From contig JAJFGK010000036.1 in the NCBI GenBank assembly GCA_021776195.1, forward strand, positions 1-25,613: 25,613 nucleotides of DNA, read 5' to 3'. Positions 9,401 to 15,188 of the stretch are shown one piece after another. The position numbers and the translations under genes are program-made. A model generated the notes under the pieces. It made no database searches, had not been told where the DNA came from, and saw nothing but the letters and a program-made list of their open reading frames with translations. This stretch comes from Kiloniellaceae bacterium. GTDB taxonomy: Bacteria > Pseudomonadota > Alphaproteobacteria > Kiloniellales > Kiloniellaceae. The number at the start of each line of letters is the position of its first letter. Positions within the stretch are counted from its first letter, which is position 1.

Positions 9401-11080
9401 TATGTCGTGAATCTCGAGAAACCGCGTGTTCAGGGCGATGACGTTCAGATCGTCGTCGATCATCGCGATGCCCTGGCTCATGTTGTCCAGCGTGGCCTCC
9501 AGCACCGCCGACTTTTCCGCCAACTCGGCCTCGCGGGCCTTGAGCTCCGTCAGGTCGCTGAAGACCGCCACGCTCCATCCGTCGGCCGTCTTGCGCTCGG
9601 TGATCCTGACCCAACGGCCATCGGCGAGCTTTTGCATGTGGGGCGTGTCGGGATTGCGGTGATTGGCGAGGCGCCACTGAATCCAGGCCTCGGCATCCGT
9701 CTCCTCGAACTGAATGATACCGCGGGCGACCGCGGCCCGGCAGATTTCCTCGAAGGAGGCTCCCGGCTCGGCCAGATCGGTCAAACCGCCGTAGAAATCG
9801 AGGTAGTTGTTGTTGCAGAGCACCAGGCGGTCTTCGCCGTCGTAGAGGGCGAAGCCCTCGGAGATGCTCTCGATGGCGTCGACCAGACGCTGCCGGCTCT
9901 CGCGCAGATCTTCCAGAACCTTCCGGCGCTCGGTGACGTCGGTGAAAACGCCGAGCGAGCCGCGGAACTTGCCATCGGGGCTTTCGACCGGGCAGGCCGA
10001 CAGCGTCACCGCGACCTGTTCGCCGTCCTTGCGGGTCAGGGAGACCTCATAGGAACTGGCCTTTCCCTGCTGGCGCAGCTTCTGGTGTTCGGCGATGATG
10101 GCGCGGTTTTCCCGATCGAACAGAAAGTCGCCGGGCTGGCCGATGATTTCCTCGGCGCTGTAGCCGGTCAGTTCGCAAAACCTTCGATTCACGTAGGTGT
10201 GCTTGCCGTCCTCGATGACCCGCAGTCCCTCGTTCATGGTGTCGACCAGCGAACGATAGCGGGTCTCGCTGGCATCCAGGGCGGCGACCGTGGCGCGGCC
10301 TTCGCTGACATCGGTCGATATGATGCCGATGGCGATGATCTGGCCGTTCTTGTCGAGAATTGGAAACTTCAACACTTTGAAAATCAGCGGCCCCGTCGAA
10401 CTCTCGACAATCTGCTCGCGCTCGACCACCTGGCGCGTCCTCAAGACCTCCTGGTCGTGGCTGCTCGGGCCGCCGGCCATCGGACCCGAGAAAAGCTCCT
10501 CGGAGGTCCTGCCGACGATCGCCTCGCGGGTCAGACCGTGAAGCTCTTCGAAGCGGCGGTTGGTGAAGAGATAGCGCCCCTGGACATCCTTCATGGCGAT
10601 GATCGTCGGCGAGTGGTCGGTCAGCGCGGCCATCCAGGCCTCGCTTTCCCGCAGCGCATCCTCGGTTTGCTTGCGCGCGGTTATCTCCTGGACGAAGCCC
10701 TCGAAGTAAAGCGGCTGGCCGGCCTCGTCATAGACCGTCCGGGTGTCTTCGGAGATCCAGATCGCCGAACCGTCCTTGCGGTAGAGCCGGGTCTCGAGGC
10801 CCTCGACCTTGGCCGAGGCCTGCCAGTTTTCGGCCAGGAGTTGGCGCAGGTCTTCGTTGCGATAGAGCTGCGCTCCGACATTGTCGACGTGGGTCTTCAT
10901 CTCCGCGGGATCGGCGTAACCGAAGATCCGCGCGAAGGCGGGATTGCAGTAGAGGATGCGGCCGTCCAGGCTGGTTCGAAAGACTCCGGTTGGCGCATGC
11001 TCGATGGTGGCGCGAAAATCGCCGCCGTCGAAGTCATCAGGCCCGTTGTCCGCCGGTCCGCCAAAATCGCCCTGCGCCAT
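6443..11080 (-). CDS. Soluble hybrid histidine kinase with eight PAS domains and two receivers
   Basis: This 1545-residue protein has no signal peptide or membrane segment, so it senses in the cytoplasm. Eight PAS domains lie near residues 22-137, 150-262, 272-390, 398-515, 525-640, 652-770, 782-900 and 908-1030. Most end in a DIT(E/D)RK-type segment. HisKA spans about 1047-1115 with H1057 in NMSHELRTPMN. The HATPase domain (about 1155-1272) has N-box N1176, DTGIG at 1203-1207 and GGTGLGLS at 1232-1239. Receiver 1 (1296-1410) has D1346 and K1395; receiver 2 (1413-1530) has D1464 and K1516, but KQ replaces the usual KP. No Hpt domain is present, so phosphate transfer to the downstream receivers may need a separate Hpt protein. 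The gene starts at the ATG at 11080; a GAGGG lies in the loop of a small CACCT/AGGTG hairpin just upstream. It is first in a three-gene operon and divergent from the TRAP binding-protein gene. Confidence 0.95.
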   Translation of the reverse strand: MAQGDFGGPADNGPDDFDGGDFRATIEHAPTGVFRTSLDGRILYCNPAFARIFGYADPAEMKTHVDNVGAQLYRNEDLRQLLAENWQASAKVEGLETRLYRKDGSAIWISEDTRTVYDEAGQPLYFEGFVQEITARKQTEDALRESEAWMAALTDHSPTIIAMKDVQGRYLFTNRRFEELHGLTREAIVGRTSEELFSGPMAGGPSSHDQEVLRTRQVVEREQIVESSTGPLIFKVLKFPILDKNGQIIAIGIISTDVSEGRATVAALDASETRYRSLVDTMNEGLRVIEDGKHTYVNRRFCELTGYSAEEIIGQPGDFLFDRENRAIIAEHQKLRQQGKASSYEVSLTRKDGEQVAVTLSACPVESPDGKFRGSLGVFTDVTERRKVLEDLRESRQRLVDAIESISEGFALYDGEDRLVLCNNNYLDFYGGLTDLAEPGASFEEICRAAVARGIIQFEETDAEAWIQWRLANHRNPDTPHMQKLADGRWVRITERKTADGWSVAVFSDLTELKAREAELAEKSAVLEATLDNMSQGIAMIDDDLNVIALNTRFLEIHDIPGDRLKLGKPWEDVLRYTSERGEFGDEDVEAAVQRRLRVAESGEPFLHERTRADGTVLEVVGKPVEGGGLVMAYSDITERKQAENSLRDSESLKRAILESAIDCVISINETGEIVEFNHAAEQTFGYRREEVLGQSMAELMIPEGERAAHYAGVARFLESGQGKLMGQRIERPAMRRDGTSFPAEIAITSSQVDGRFIFTAYLRDITPRLAAEASLRDSEALKRSILESALDCVITIDAEGRILEFNPAAERTFNYKREAVLGKQLVDLIIPERFRAAHRAGVERYLRTRRSDVIGRRIELEAMRANGSTFPVEVAITEGEIMGEPCFTAYLRDITRRVQTEAALKTSEERYALAMQGTNDGLWDWDFQTERIHVSPRFKAIIGITSAGETMLPEDLRKKILPEDQEQMVTAFRDHLRGVTRFLSFEMRLLTSGDEPRWVAVSGLGLRDETGRVYRMAGSISDITDRKSAELALRRAKEEAEVATLAKSQFLANMSHELRTPMNAIIGFTRLVLRKSKDDLPDKQYENLEKILISADHLLSLINSVLDLAKVEAGQTKLRLSHADIAAVVDEAVKTVEPMAAQKRLSVAKEIDETLRPVVTDSEKLKQILLNLLSNAVKFTEQGGVTIRVGCAEDAVCIAVQDTGIGIDAEDQGRIFEAFHQVDSSSTREYGGTGLGLSITREFVKLIGGTITVHSEPGQGAVFTVTLPLDQKSALLAPHMGDRESQVLTHPGPENLLLAIDDDPNTIELLRENLADQGYRVVGASNGSQGLDMARRLRPLAITLDILMPNKDGWQVLSELKLDPTTRDIPVILLSILEDRERGFRLGADGYLVKPLEHDAVFHTLRQVAPLRGRILVADDDPLVPDMIGQLLENDGYELETALDGKDALQIIDERLPDVLLLDLLMPRLDGFAVLDVLEERGLAGRLPVIVLTAKSLSNEEEEQLRSRAMAIIHKQGLSREELLAEVRRALAACRSNAASEVAS

Positions 11081-11434
11081 TTCACCTATCCCTCAGGTGT
11101 CCCGATGGGTCCCCTCGCGGCGGGATCCTCGTGATCACCGTACTATCCGCCCCACCTCGCCATCGGCAAGTATAGCGGCCATTGCGGTCATCTTGCCATA
11201 ATTTCGGGTGAGGTTGACTTCACACTACCCCGTCTTCTGGCGGACCAGGGGATTGAAGGCACGGCGGGCGCCTCCCTGCCTTTTTTCCCCTGGATAAGGT
11301 TGTTAGGGTGACATTAGGCCTTCGTTTGTAATTTGTTCCTGTCTTCGCCCTGGTTGCGGGAGAGGCGGGGCTCTGGTCCGGCCTGGGTGGTTTGAACGGG
11401 GCCATGGCGCAGGCCAAGGACGACGGGAGGAAAG
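11081..11434. other. Divergent intergenic region, kinase operon and TRAP receptor gene
   Basis: This 354-base gap must hold the promoters of both flanking genes, but I cannot place clear hexamers. Next to the kinase start, CACCT (11083-11087) and AGGTG (11095-11099) bracket its ribosome site. At 11258-11286 an imperfect hairpin (GGCA/TGCC ends with a GC-rich interior) runs into six T on the plus strand. It looks like a weak intrinsic terminator within the leader of the TRAP receptor gene. No gene is supported here. Confidence 0.5.
11258..11286 (+). terminator. Possible leader terminator or attenuator
   Basis: GGCA (11258-11261) can pair with TGCC (11277-11280) around a GC-rich, imperfectly paired interior, and six T follow directly. 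No plus-strand gene ends upstream, so if it works it would act on the leader of the TRAP receptor transcript. The stem is irregular, so confidence is low. Confidence 0.3.
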
Positions 11435-12502
11435 ATGACCCGATTGGCGAATGTTGGTGGCGCGATTGCCGGCCCTGCTACCCTGCTGTTGGCGGGCTTG
11501 CTGACGCTGGCCGGCCCAAGCAGCGGCCGCGCCGACGAGCCCGTGGCCTGGACCATGGCCAGTGCCTTTTCCAGTAAACTCCCTCAGTTCGGCAGCCTGG
11601 CACTTCGCCTCACCGAGAGTCTGGGGCGTGTCTCGGGCGGGAACATTCAGGTCGAGTTCGCCGAGCCGAACAGCTTGATTGCGCCGCTGGAAATGTTCGA
11701 CGCGGTGGCGATCGGTGCGCTCGATGCCGCCTGGTCGACGCCCAGTCACTGGGTCGGCAAGGACGAGGCCCTGGCAATATTCTCGTCAGTGCCCTTCGGC
11801 CCGCGCGCGGGAGAGTACGCCGCCTGGCTCTACTATGGCGGTGGCTACGAGCTCATGGACGAAATCTATGCCCAGCATGGCATCAAGTCCCTCATTTGCG
11901 GCGTCGCGGCGCCGGAGGCTTCCGGCTGGTTCCGCGAGGAAGTCAACGTGCTGGAGGATTTTCAAGGACTGAAAATGCGCTTCTTCGGACTCGGCGCCAA
12001 GGTCATGGACCGCCTGGGCGTCGCGGTCCAAGTGCTTCGCGGCGGCGATATCTATCTGGCCCTGGCCCGCGGCCGCATCGACGCCACGGAGTTCAACATC
12101 CCGGCGATCGACCGCACCCTGGGATTCTACGAAGTCGCCAAGCACTACTACTTTCCGGGCTGGCATCAGCAAGCGAGTCTCTTGGAACTCATGATGAACC
12201 GCGAAAAATGGGACGCGCTCAGCGACACGCAACGGGCCCAGATCGAGATTTCCTGCGGCGACAATTTTCGCGAGGGACTGGCCGAGGGAGAGGCGACCCA
12301 GGCGGAGGTCCTGCATGACCTGGAAGCGCGTGGCGTCACCTTGCATCGCTGGTCGCCGGTGATCCTCAAGGCCATGGAAGCCGCCTGGCTCGAGGTGGCG
12401 GCCGACCTGTCGTCCAAGAACAGCAACTTCAAGAAGGTCTGGGACTCCTTTTCGGCCTTCCGCGACAAGAATAAGATCTGGCGCGATCACGGTTACCTTT
12501 GA
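11435..12502 (+). CDS. TRAP transporter solute-binding protein (DctP family), orphan
   Basis: This 355-residue protein is a periplasmic receptor of the DctP (TRAP-T) family, which hands mostly carboxylate substrates to a DctQM membrane pair. A signal peptide covers residues 1-33 (hydrophobic LLLAGLLTLA, likely cut after GRA). Family marks include GGNIQVEFAEPNSL (68-81), the GLKMRFFGLGAKVMDRLG segment (179-196), where the conserved arginine R183 would bind a carboxylate, and ALARGRIDATEFNIP (210-224), equivalent to the family's G-x-(I/V)-D-(A/G) strand. GGAGG lies four bases before the ATG. There is no DctQ or DctM gene in the window, so it is an orphan receptor. It faces the kinase operon head to head. 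Because that kinase is soluble, direct partnership is unlikely. The ligand is unknown. Confidence 0.9.
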   Translation: MTRLANVGGAIAGPATLLLAGLLTLAGPSSGRADEPVAWTMASAFSSKLPQFGSLALRLTESLGRVSGGNIQVEFAEPNSLIAPLEMFDAVAIGALDAAWSTPSHWVGKDEALAIFSSVPFGPRAGEYAAWLYYGGGYELMDEIYAQHGIKSLICGVAAPEASGWFREEVNVLEDFQGLKMRFFGLGAKVMDRLGVAVQVLRGGDIYLALARGRIDATEFNIPAIDRTLGFYEVAKHYYFPGWHQQASLLELMMNREKWDALSDTQRAQIEISCGDNFREGLAEGEATQAEVLHDLEARGVTLHRWSPVILKAMEAAWLEVAADLSSKNSNFKKVWDSFSAFRDKNKIWRDHGYL

Positions 12503-12633
12503 TCGGACACTGCCAGGCCAAGCGGGTGCCGTTCCGACCGGTGCTGGCGAAAATGTGAGCGATCGCAACAAAATCTTTAAATCGGCCCGCTTGACGAACC
12601 CCCTGCCGCGGCCCCACCTACCCCTCATGAACT

Positions 12634-12648
12634 GGAGACCCGGTCTCC
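12634..12648. repeat. Short inverted repeat upstream of the small secreted protein
   Basis: GGAGACC (12634-12640) and GGTCTCC (12642-12648) flank one C and form a 15-base near-palindrome. It lies 68 bases before the next start codon, a plausible operator position, but there is no independent evidence of function. Confidence 0.5.
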
Positions 12649-12663
12649 ACGGTGTCCATTTGA

Positions 12664-12686
12664 GGTACGGCCAGATGGTCCGTACC
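12664..12686 (+). repeat. Second short inverted repeat, possible operator or leader hairpin
   Basis: GGTACGG (12664-12670) and CCGTACC (12680-12686) pair perfectly around nine bases, within which CCA and TGG could pair further. It lies 30 bases upstream of the ATG at 12716, between the first inverted repeat and the ribosome site. It could be an operator or a 5' leader hairpin. Confidence 0.5.
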
Positions 12687-12715
12687 CGATCCGCGCAGTC
12701 AGGGGAGCCACGACT

Positions 12716-13189
12716 ATGAACCTCACGCGAAGCGTTTCCGCCATGGCTTTTGCCGCCGCGTCCCTGCTTGCCGCCGGGTCCAGTCTACAGGCGGCGGAAG
12801 AGACCACGGTCATCGAGCTGACCCAGACCGCCTGTCAGTTCATCGAGACCGAGGGTGGTGTCGACCATAGGTTCAAGACCACCCAAAAAGCCGATTGCGA
12901 GGCCATCAACGACGAGACCGGCGAGGCGAGACTGGCCGGTGCCGTGCCGCTGGAGCTGAAGCCCGGCAAGTACATCTTTCGGGTCACCAACCGCGATGTG
13001 CCCTACCCACTGGGTTTCTGGCTGCGCGGCGACGGGCTCGTGGCACGGGCAACGCTGCCCAGCATTTCGGGCGGCGGCATGACCACCGGCAAGACGCTCG
13101 ACTATGAAATCGTGCTGGAAGAGGGCGAGTATGTCTTTTCCTGCCCGCTGAACCCGACGCCCGACTATCCAATCGTCGTCAAGGGCTGA
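12716..13189 (+). CDS. Small secreted protein, cupredoxin-like but lacking the usual copper ligands
   Basis: This 157-residue protein has a signal peptide (residues 1-26, cut after LQA) and a mature domain of about 130 residues. The beta-strand pattern ending in KPGKYIFRVTNRDVPYPLGF (82-101) and EEGEYVFSCPLNPTPDYPIV (135-154) resembles the cupredoxin fold, in which the last strand carries a Cys followed by His and Met. Here C143 is present but the next loop is PLNPTPDY with no His or Met; the only histidine is H51. C40 and C61 may form a disulfide. The start is supported by AGGGGAG upstream and the signal peptide directly after it. I do not recognise a defined family function. The dioxygenase gene lies 88 bases downstream on the same strand and may be cotranscribed. 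Confidence 0.75.
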   Translation: MNLTRSVSAMAFAAASLLAAGSSLQAAEETTVIELTQTACQFIETEGGVDHRFKTTQKADCEAINDETGEARLAGAVPLELKPGKYIFRVTNRDVPYPLGFWLRGDGLVARATLPSISGGGMTTGKTLDYEIVLEEGEYVFSCPLNPTPDYPIVVKG

Positions 13190-13197
13190 GCCCTTCG

Positions 13198-13214
13198 CCG
13201 GACCATTGGTCCGG
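13198..13214 (+). terminator. Inverted repeat after the cupredoxin-like gene
   Basis: CCGGACCA (13198-13205) and TGGTCCGG (13207-13214) form an almost perfect palindrome just after the stop. A second one, AAGGGCT/AGCCCTT (13181-13195), spans the stop codon itself. No T-run follows, so it is at best a weak or Rho-assisted end, or an RNA-stabilising structure. Confidence 0.35.
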
Positions 13215-13277
13215 AGTCGTTGCCCCGGCTGACCGTTTGCTGCCATAGTCTCCCTGGATTTGATTTGGGAGGGCGTC

Positions 13278-14111
13278 ATGTTTGCTGTCGAACCCCTGAC
13301 CGGCGCACTCGGCGCGGAGATTGCCGGCATCGACCTGGCCCGCGGCTTGGACGCACAGCAGTTCACCGCCCTGCGCCGGGCCTGGAACGAGCATCTGGTA
13401 CTGGTCTTTCGCGACCAGGATCTCGACCCGGAAGCCCAGACGGCCGTTGCCCGACAGTTCGGCGAGCTGCACATTCACCCCTACGTCGAGGGCTTGCCCG
13501 ATCACCCCGAGGTCATCGAAATCGTCAAGGAGCCCGAAGAGGCCAACGCCTGGGGCGCCGGTTGGCATTCCGACGTCAGCTTCGAGGAACGGCCCTCGCT
13601 CGGGTCATTGCTGCACGCCAAGGAGATCCCGCCCTTCGGCGGCGATACTCTCTTTGCCAACATGGAGTTGGCCTACGAGACCCTGCCGGCCGAGACCAAG
13701 GAACGGATCGCGGGCCTGACGGCGATCCACCGCTCGGGTAAGCCGGAGCGCTACGCGGACAGCTATCGCAGCATGCGCCCGCGCCAGAACGATGCCCGCC
13801 GGACCAGCCATCCCGTGGTCCGGACCCATCCCGAAACCGGCCGCAAGATCCTCTTCGTCAACCCGATCTTCACCGAGAGAATCGAAGACCTGGAGGAGGC
13901 CGAGGCCAAGCCGCTGCTGGCCGGTCTGCTCGCCCACGCGACGCGGCCCGAGTTTACCTGCCGGGTGCGCTGGGCGGCAAAGACCGTGGTCCTGTGGGAC
14001 AACCGCTCGGTGCTGCACAACGCCATGACCGACTTCTTTGCCGCGCGCGGCAACACCGGCTATCGCCGTGTCATGCACCGGGTCACGATCGAAGGCGACC
14101 GGCCGCACTAG
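13278..14111 (+). CDS. TauD/TfdA family Fe(II)/2-oxoglutarate dioxygenase
   Basis: This 277-residue cytoplasmic protein belongs to the TauD/TfdA family of 2-oxoglutarate-dependent oxygenases, which hydroxylate small acids and often release sulfite, phenol or amine. The iron triad is visible: H97 and D99 in GAGWHSDVSF, and H247 in LWDNRSVLHNAM. Arginines in GYRRVMHRV (262-270) match the 2-oxoglutarate clamp. The N-terminal VEPLTGALGAEIAGIDLARG is typical. The ATG at 13278 is chosen because GGGAGG precedes it by five bases; an in-frame TTG at 13260 has no such site. Length is normal. Substrate cannot be read from sequence; taurine, a sulfonate or another small acid are all possible. It converges on the RpiR gene with 32 bases between. 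Confidence 0.92.
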   Translation: MFAVEPLTGALGAEIAGIDLARGLDAQQFTALRRAWNEHLVLVFRDQDLDPEAQTAVARQFGELHIHPYVEGLPDHPEVIEIVKEPEEANAWGAGWHSDVSFEERPSLGSLLHAKEIPPFGGDTLFANMELAYETLPAETKERIAGLTAIHRSGKPERYADSYRSMRPRQNDARRTSHPVVRTHPETGRKILFVNPIFTERIEDLEEAEAKPLLAGLLAHATRPEFTCRVRWAAKTVVLWDNRSVLHNAMTDFFAARGNTGYRRVMHRVTIEGDRPH

Positions 14112-14143
14112 ATAGCCCTGCCGAGCCGACGTCCCGGCGCCGG

Positions 14144-15025
14144 TCAGAAGACATTCAGCCGGCGGGTCAGGGCCTGCCACTCTGCCAGGCGGACGCGGGT
14201 CGCAGCGGGGTCGCTTTCGGCCACTTCATGCACCAGCATGTTCAGGGCGCCGACCAGGGCGCCGGTCGATTCGAGAAAAAGGCCGCTGCGCGAGGGCGCG
14301 TGAATGACGAGATCCGTGTAGTCCTGCGCCCAGTGGCAGAGCTCGTCGGTCACCACCACCAGGTCGCGGCCCGTGGTGCTCGCGATCTCCGACAGCAGCG
14401 GCGCCTCGTGGGCGTAGGGCACCATGTCGATGATGACCATGCAGTCTTGGCCGCCGCTTCTTGTCCCGGCCGCGCCGATCCATTCCGTCAGCATGCCGTC
14501 GTGGGCATGGAGGAAACGCACGTTGTCACGGGCCAGGGACAGCCGCCGAACGAAGTCCTCGGCGGCGCCGCGCACGGTCTGGAACCCGGTGACGTAGACA
14601 GTGTCGGCGTCCCGGACTGCCGACACCAGCCGTTCCCAGGTGGCCCCATGGAACTGTTCGAAAACGTCGATCAGGGCGCGCACCTCGGCGTCGAAGACCT
14701 CCTTCAAGGGGCTGTCGTGAACGGCCCTACCCTGGCTCAGTTCGTTGCCCGGCAGGCGCGCGTGCCGTTCCGCCTGGATCTCTCGCTTGAGCCCCGGCAT
14801 GCCGCGGTAGCCGAGCCGGTGCAGCAGGCGGCTGACCGTCACTTCGCTGGTGCCGGCCTTCTTGGCGATCGAGGCGCCGGTCTGAAAGCTCAGGTCTTGG
14901 CTGTTGAGCAGGAGGTACTGCGCGACGCGGGCCTCCTGTTTCGGCAGTGCCGAGATGATCTCCTCGATCTTGCCGACGAAGGGCGGCGCGGCGGCTTGTG
15001 GATGGGACGAGAACGCACCCTTCAT
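14144..15025 (-). CDS. RpiR (MurR/RpiR) family transcriptional regulator
   Basis: This 293-residue regulator has the RpiR N-terminal helix-turn-helix (about 18-92; ASIAKKAGTSEVTVSRLLHR at 51-70 is the recognition unit) and a C-terminal SIS ligand-binding domain (about 125-265; AVRDADTVYVTGFQTVRGAA begins it). SIS regulators usually sense a phosphosugar or related metabolite. The ATG at 15025 fits the family N terminus; its ribosome site is weak. It is divergent from the ABC importer operon, and the space between them carries repeated sequence that is probably its binding site (15034-15129), so it most likely controls both itself and the importer. Whether it represses or activates is not visible. 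Confidence 0.92.
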   Translation of the reverse strand: MKGAFSSHPQAAAPPFVGKIEEIISALPKQEARVAQYLLLNSQDLSFQTGASIAKKAGTSEVTVSRLLHRLGYRGMPGLKREIQAERHARLPGNELSQGRAVHDSPLKEVFDAEVRALIDVFEQFHGATWERLVSAVRDADTVYVTGFQTVRGAAEDFVRRLSLARDNVRFLHAHDGMLTEWIGAAGTRSGGQDCMVIIDMVPYAHEAPLLSEIASTTGRDLVVVTDELCHWAQDYTDLVIHAPSRSGLFLESTGALVGALNMLVHEVAESDPAATRVRLAEWQALTRRLNVF

Positions 15026-15039
15026 GAAAGCGATCTTTC
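15026..15039. repeat. Inverted repeat at the RpiR gene start
   Basis: GAAAG (15026-15030) and CTTTC (15035-15039) flank four bases immediately upstream of the RpiR start codon and overlap the inverted operator-like copy at 15034-15052. The half-site ATCTTTC occurs at 15033-15039 and again at 15060-15066. It may be part of the autoregulatory site. Confidence 0.45.
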
Positions 15040-15052
15040 GAATATTGACACT
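15034..15052 (-). promoter_or_regulatory. Inverted third copy of the operator-like repeat
   Basis: Read on the minus strand this is AGTGTCAATATTCGAAAGA. It matches the tandem repeats at 15092-15129 at 13 of 19 positions, including the blocks AGTGTC, AT and CGAAA. It overlaps the TTGACA at 15045-15050 and begins nine bases from the RpiR start codon, so a bound regulator could affect both directions. Confidence 0.55.
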
Positions 15053-15073
15053 GTAACTAATCTTTCATAACGT
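15045..15073 (+). promoter_or_regulatory. Candidate promoter of the ABC importer operon
   Basis: TTGACA (15045-15050) is a perfect -35 hexamer. TAACGT (15068-15073), 17 bases on, is a weak -10 match. Transcription would start near 15080, leaving the tandem repeats at 15092-15129 just downstream as a possible roadblock or activator-independent control site. Confidence 0.45.
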
Positions 15074-15091
15074 AATGTCCGATGCAATCCT

Positions 15092-15129
15092 AGTGTCGAT
15101 CACCGAAACTAGTGTCGATCAACGAAACT
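15092..15129 (+). promoter_or_regulatory. Tandem 19-bp repeats, probable RpiR operators
   Basis: AGTGTCGATCACCGAAACT (15092-15110) is followed directly by AGTGTCGATCAACGAAACT (15111-15129), identical but for one base. The period is 19 bases. With the inverted copy at 15034-15052 the shared pattern is AGTGTCRAT-N3-CGAAA. The position between the RpiR gene and the importer is where such a regulator normally binds. Assignment to this regulator is inference. Confidence 0.7.
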
Positions 15130-15134
15130 CGGGT

Positions 15135-15167
15135 CCGCCCGTTCCGCAAAGGAACCCTGCAGGGCGG
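15135..15167 (+). other. Leader hairpin before the binding-protein gene
   Basis: CCGCCC-GTTCC (15135-15145) pairs with GGAAC (15151-15155) and GGGCGG (15162-15167), leaving the loop GCAAA and a six-base bulge CCTGCA. It lies between the operator-like repeats and the ribosome site, so it would be in the 5' leader RNA. A role in mRNA stability is plausible; no T-run follows. Confidence 0.5.
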
Positions 15168-15188
15168 CTTGGAACAGGGAGTAGGACA

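Noticed and set aside
7418..11134. A very long open frame (1238 codons) on the plus strand opposite the hybrid kinase
   Set aside because: It mirrors the GC-rich codon structure of the kinase gene, has no recognisable domain, and the opposite strand has complete PAS, HisKA, HATPase and receiver motifs.
13994..15070. 358-codon plus-strand frame opposite the RpiR regulator
   Set aside because: It starts inside the dioxygenase gene and crosses the RpiR gene, whose HTH and SIS motifs are clear on the other strand.
15075..15188. Upstream extension of the PotD-like receptor to an earlier ATG
   Set aside because: The extension would translate the operator repeats and the leader hairpin, and it would bury the signal peptide; the ATG at 15189 has a proper ribosome site.
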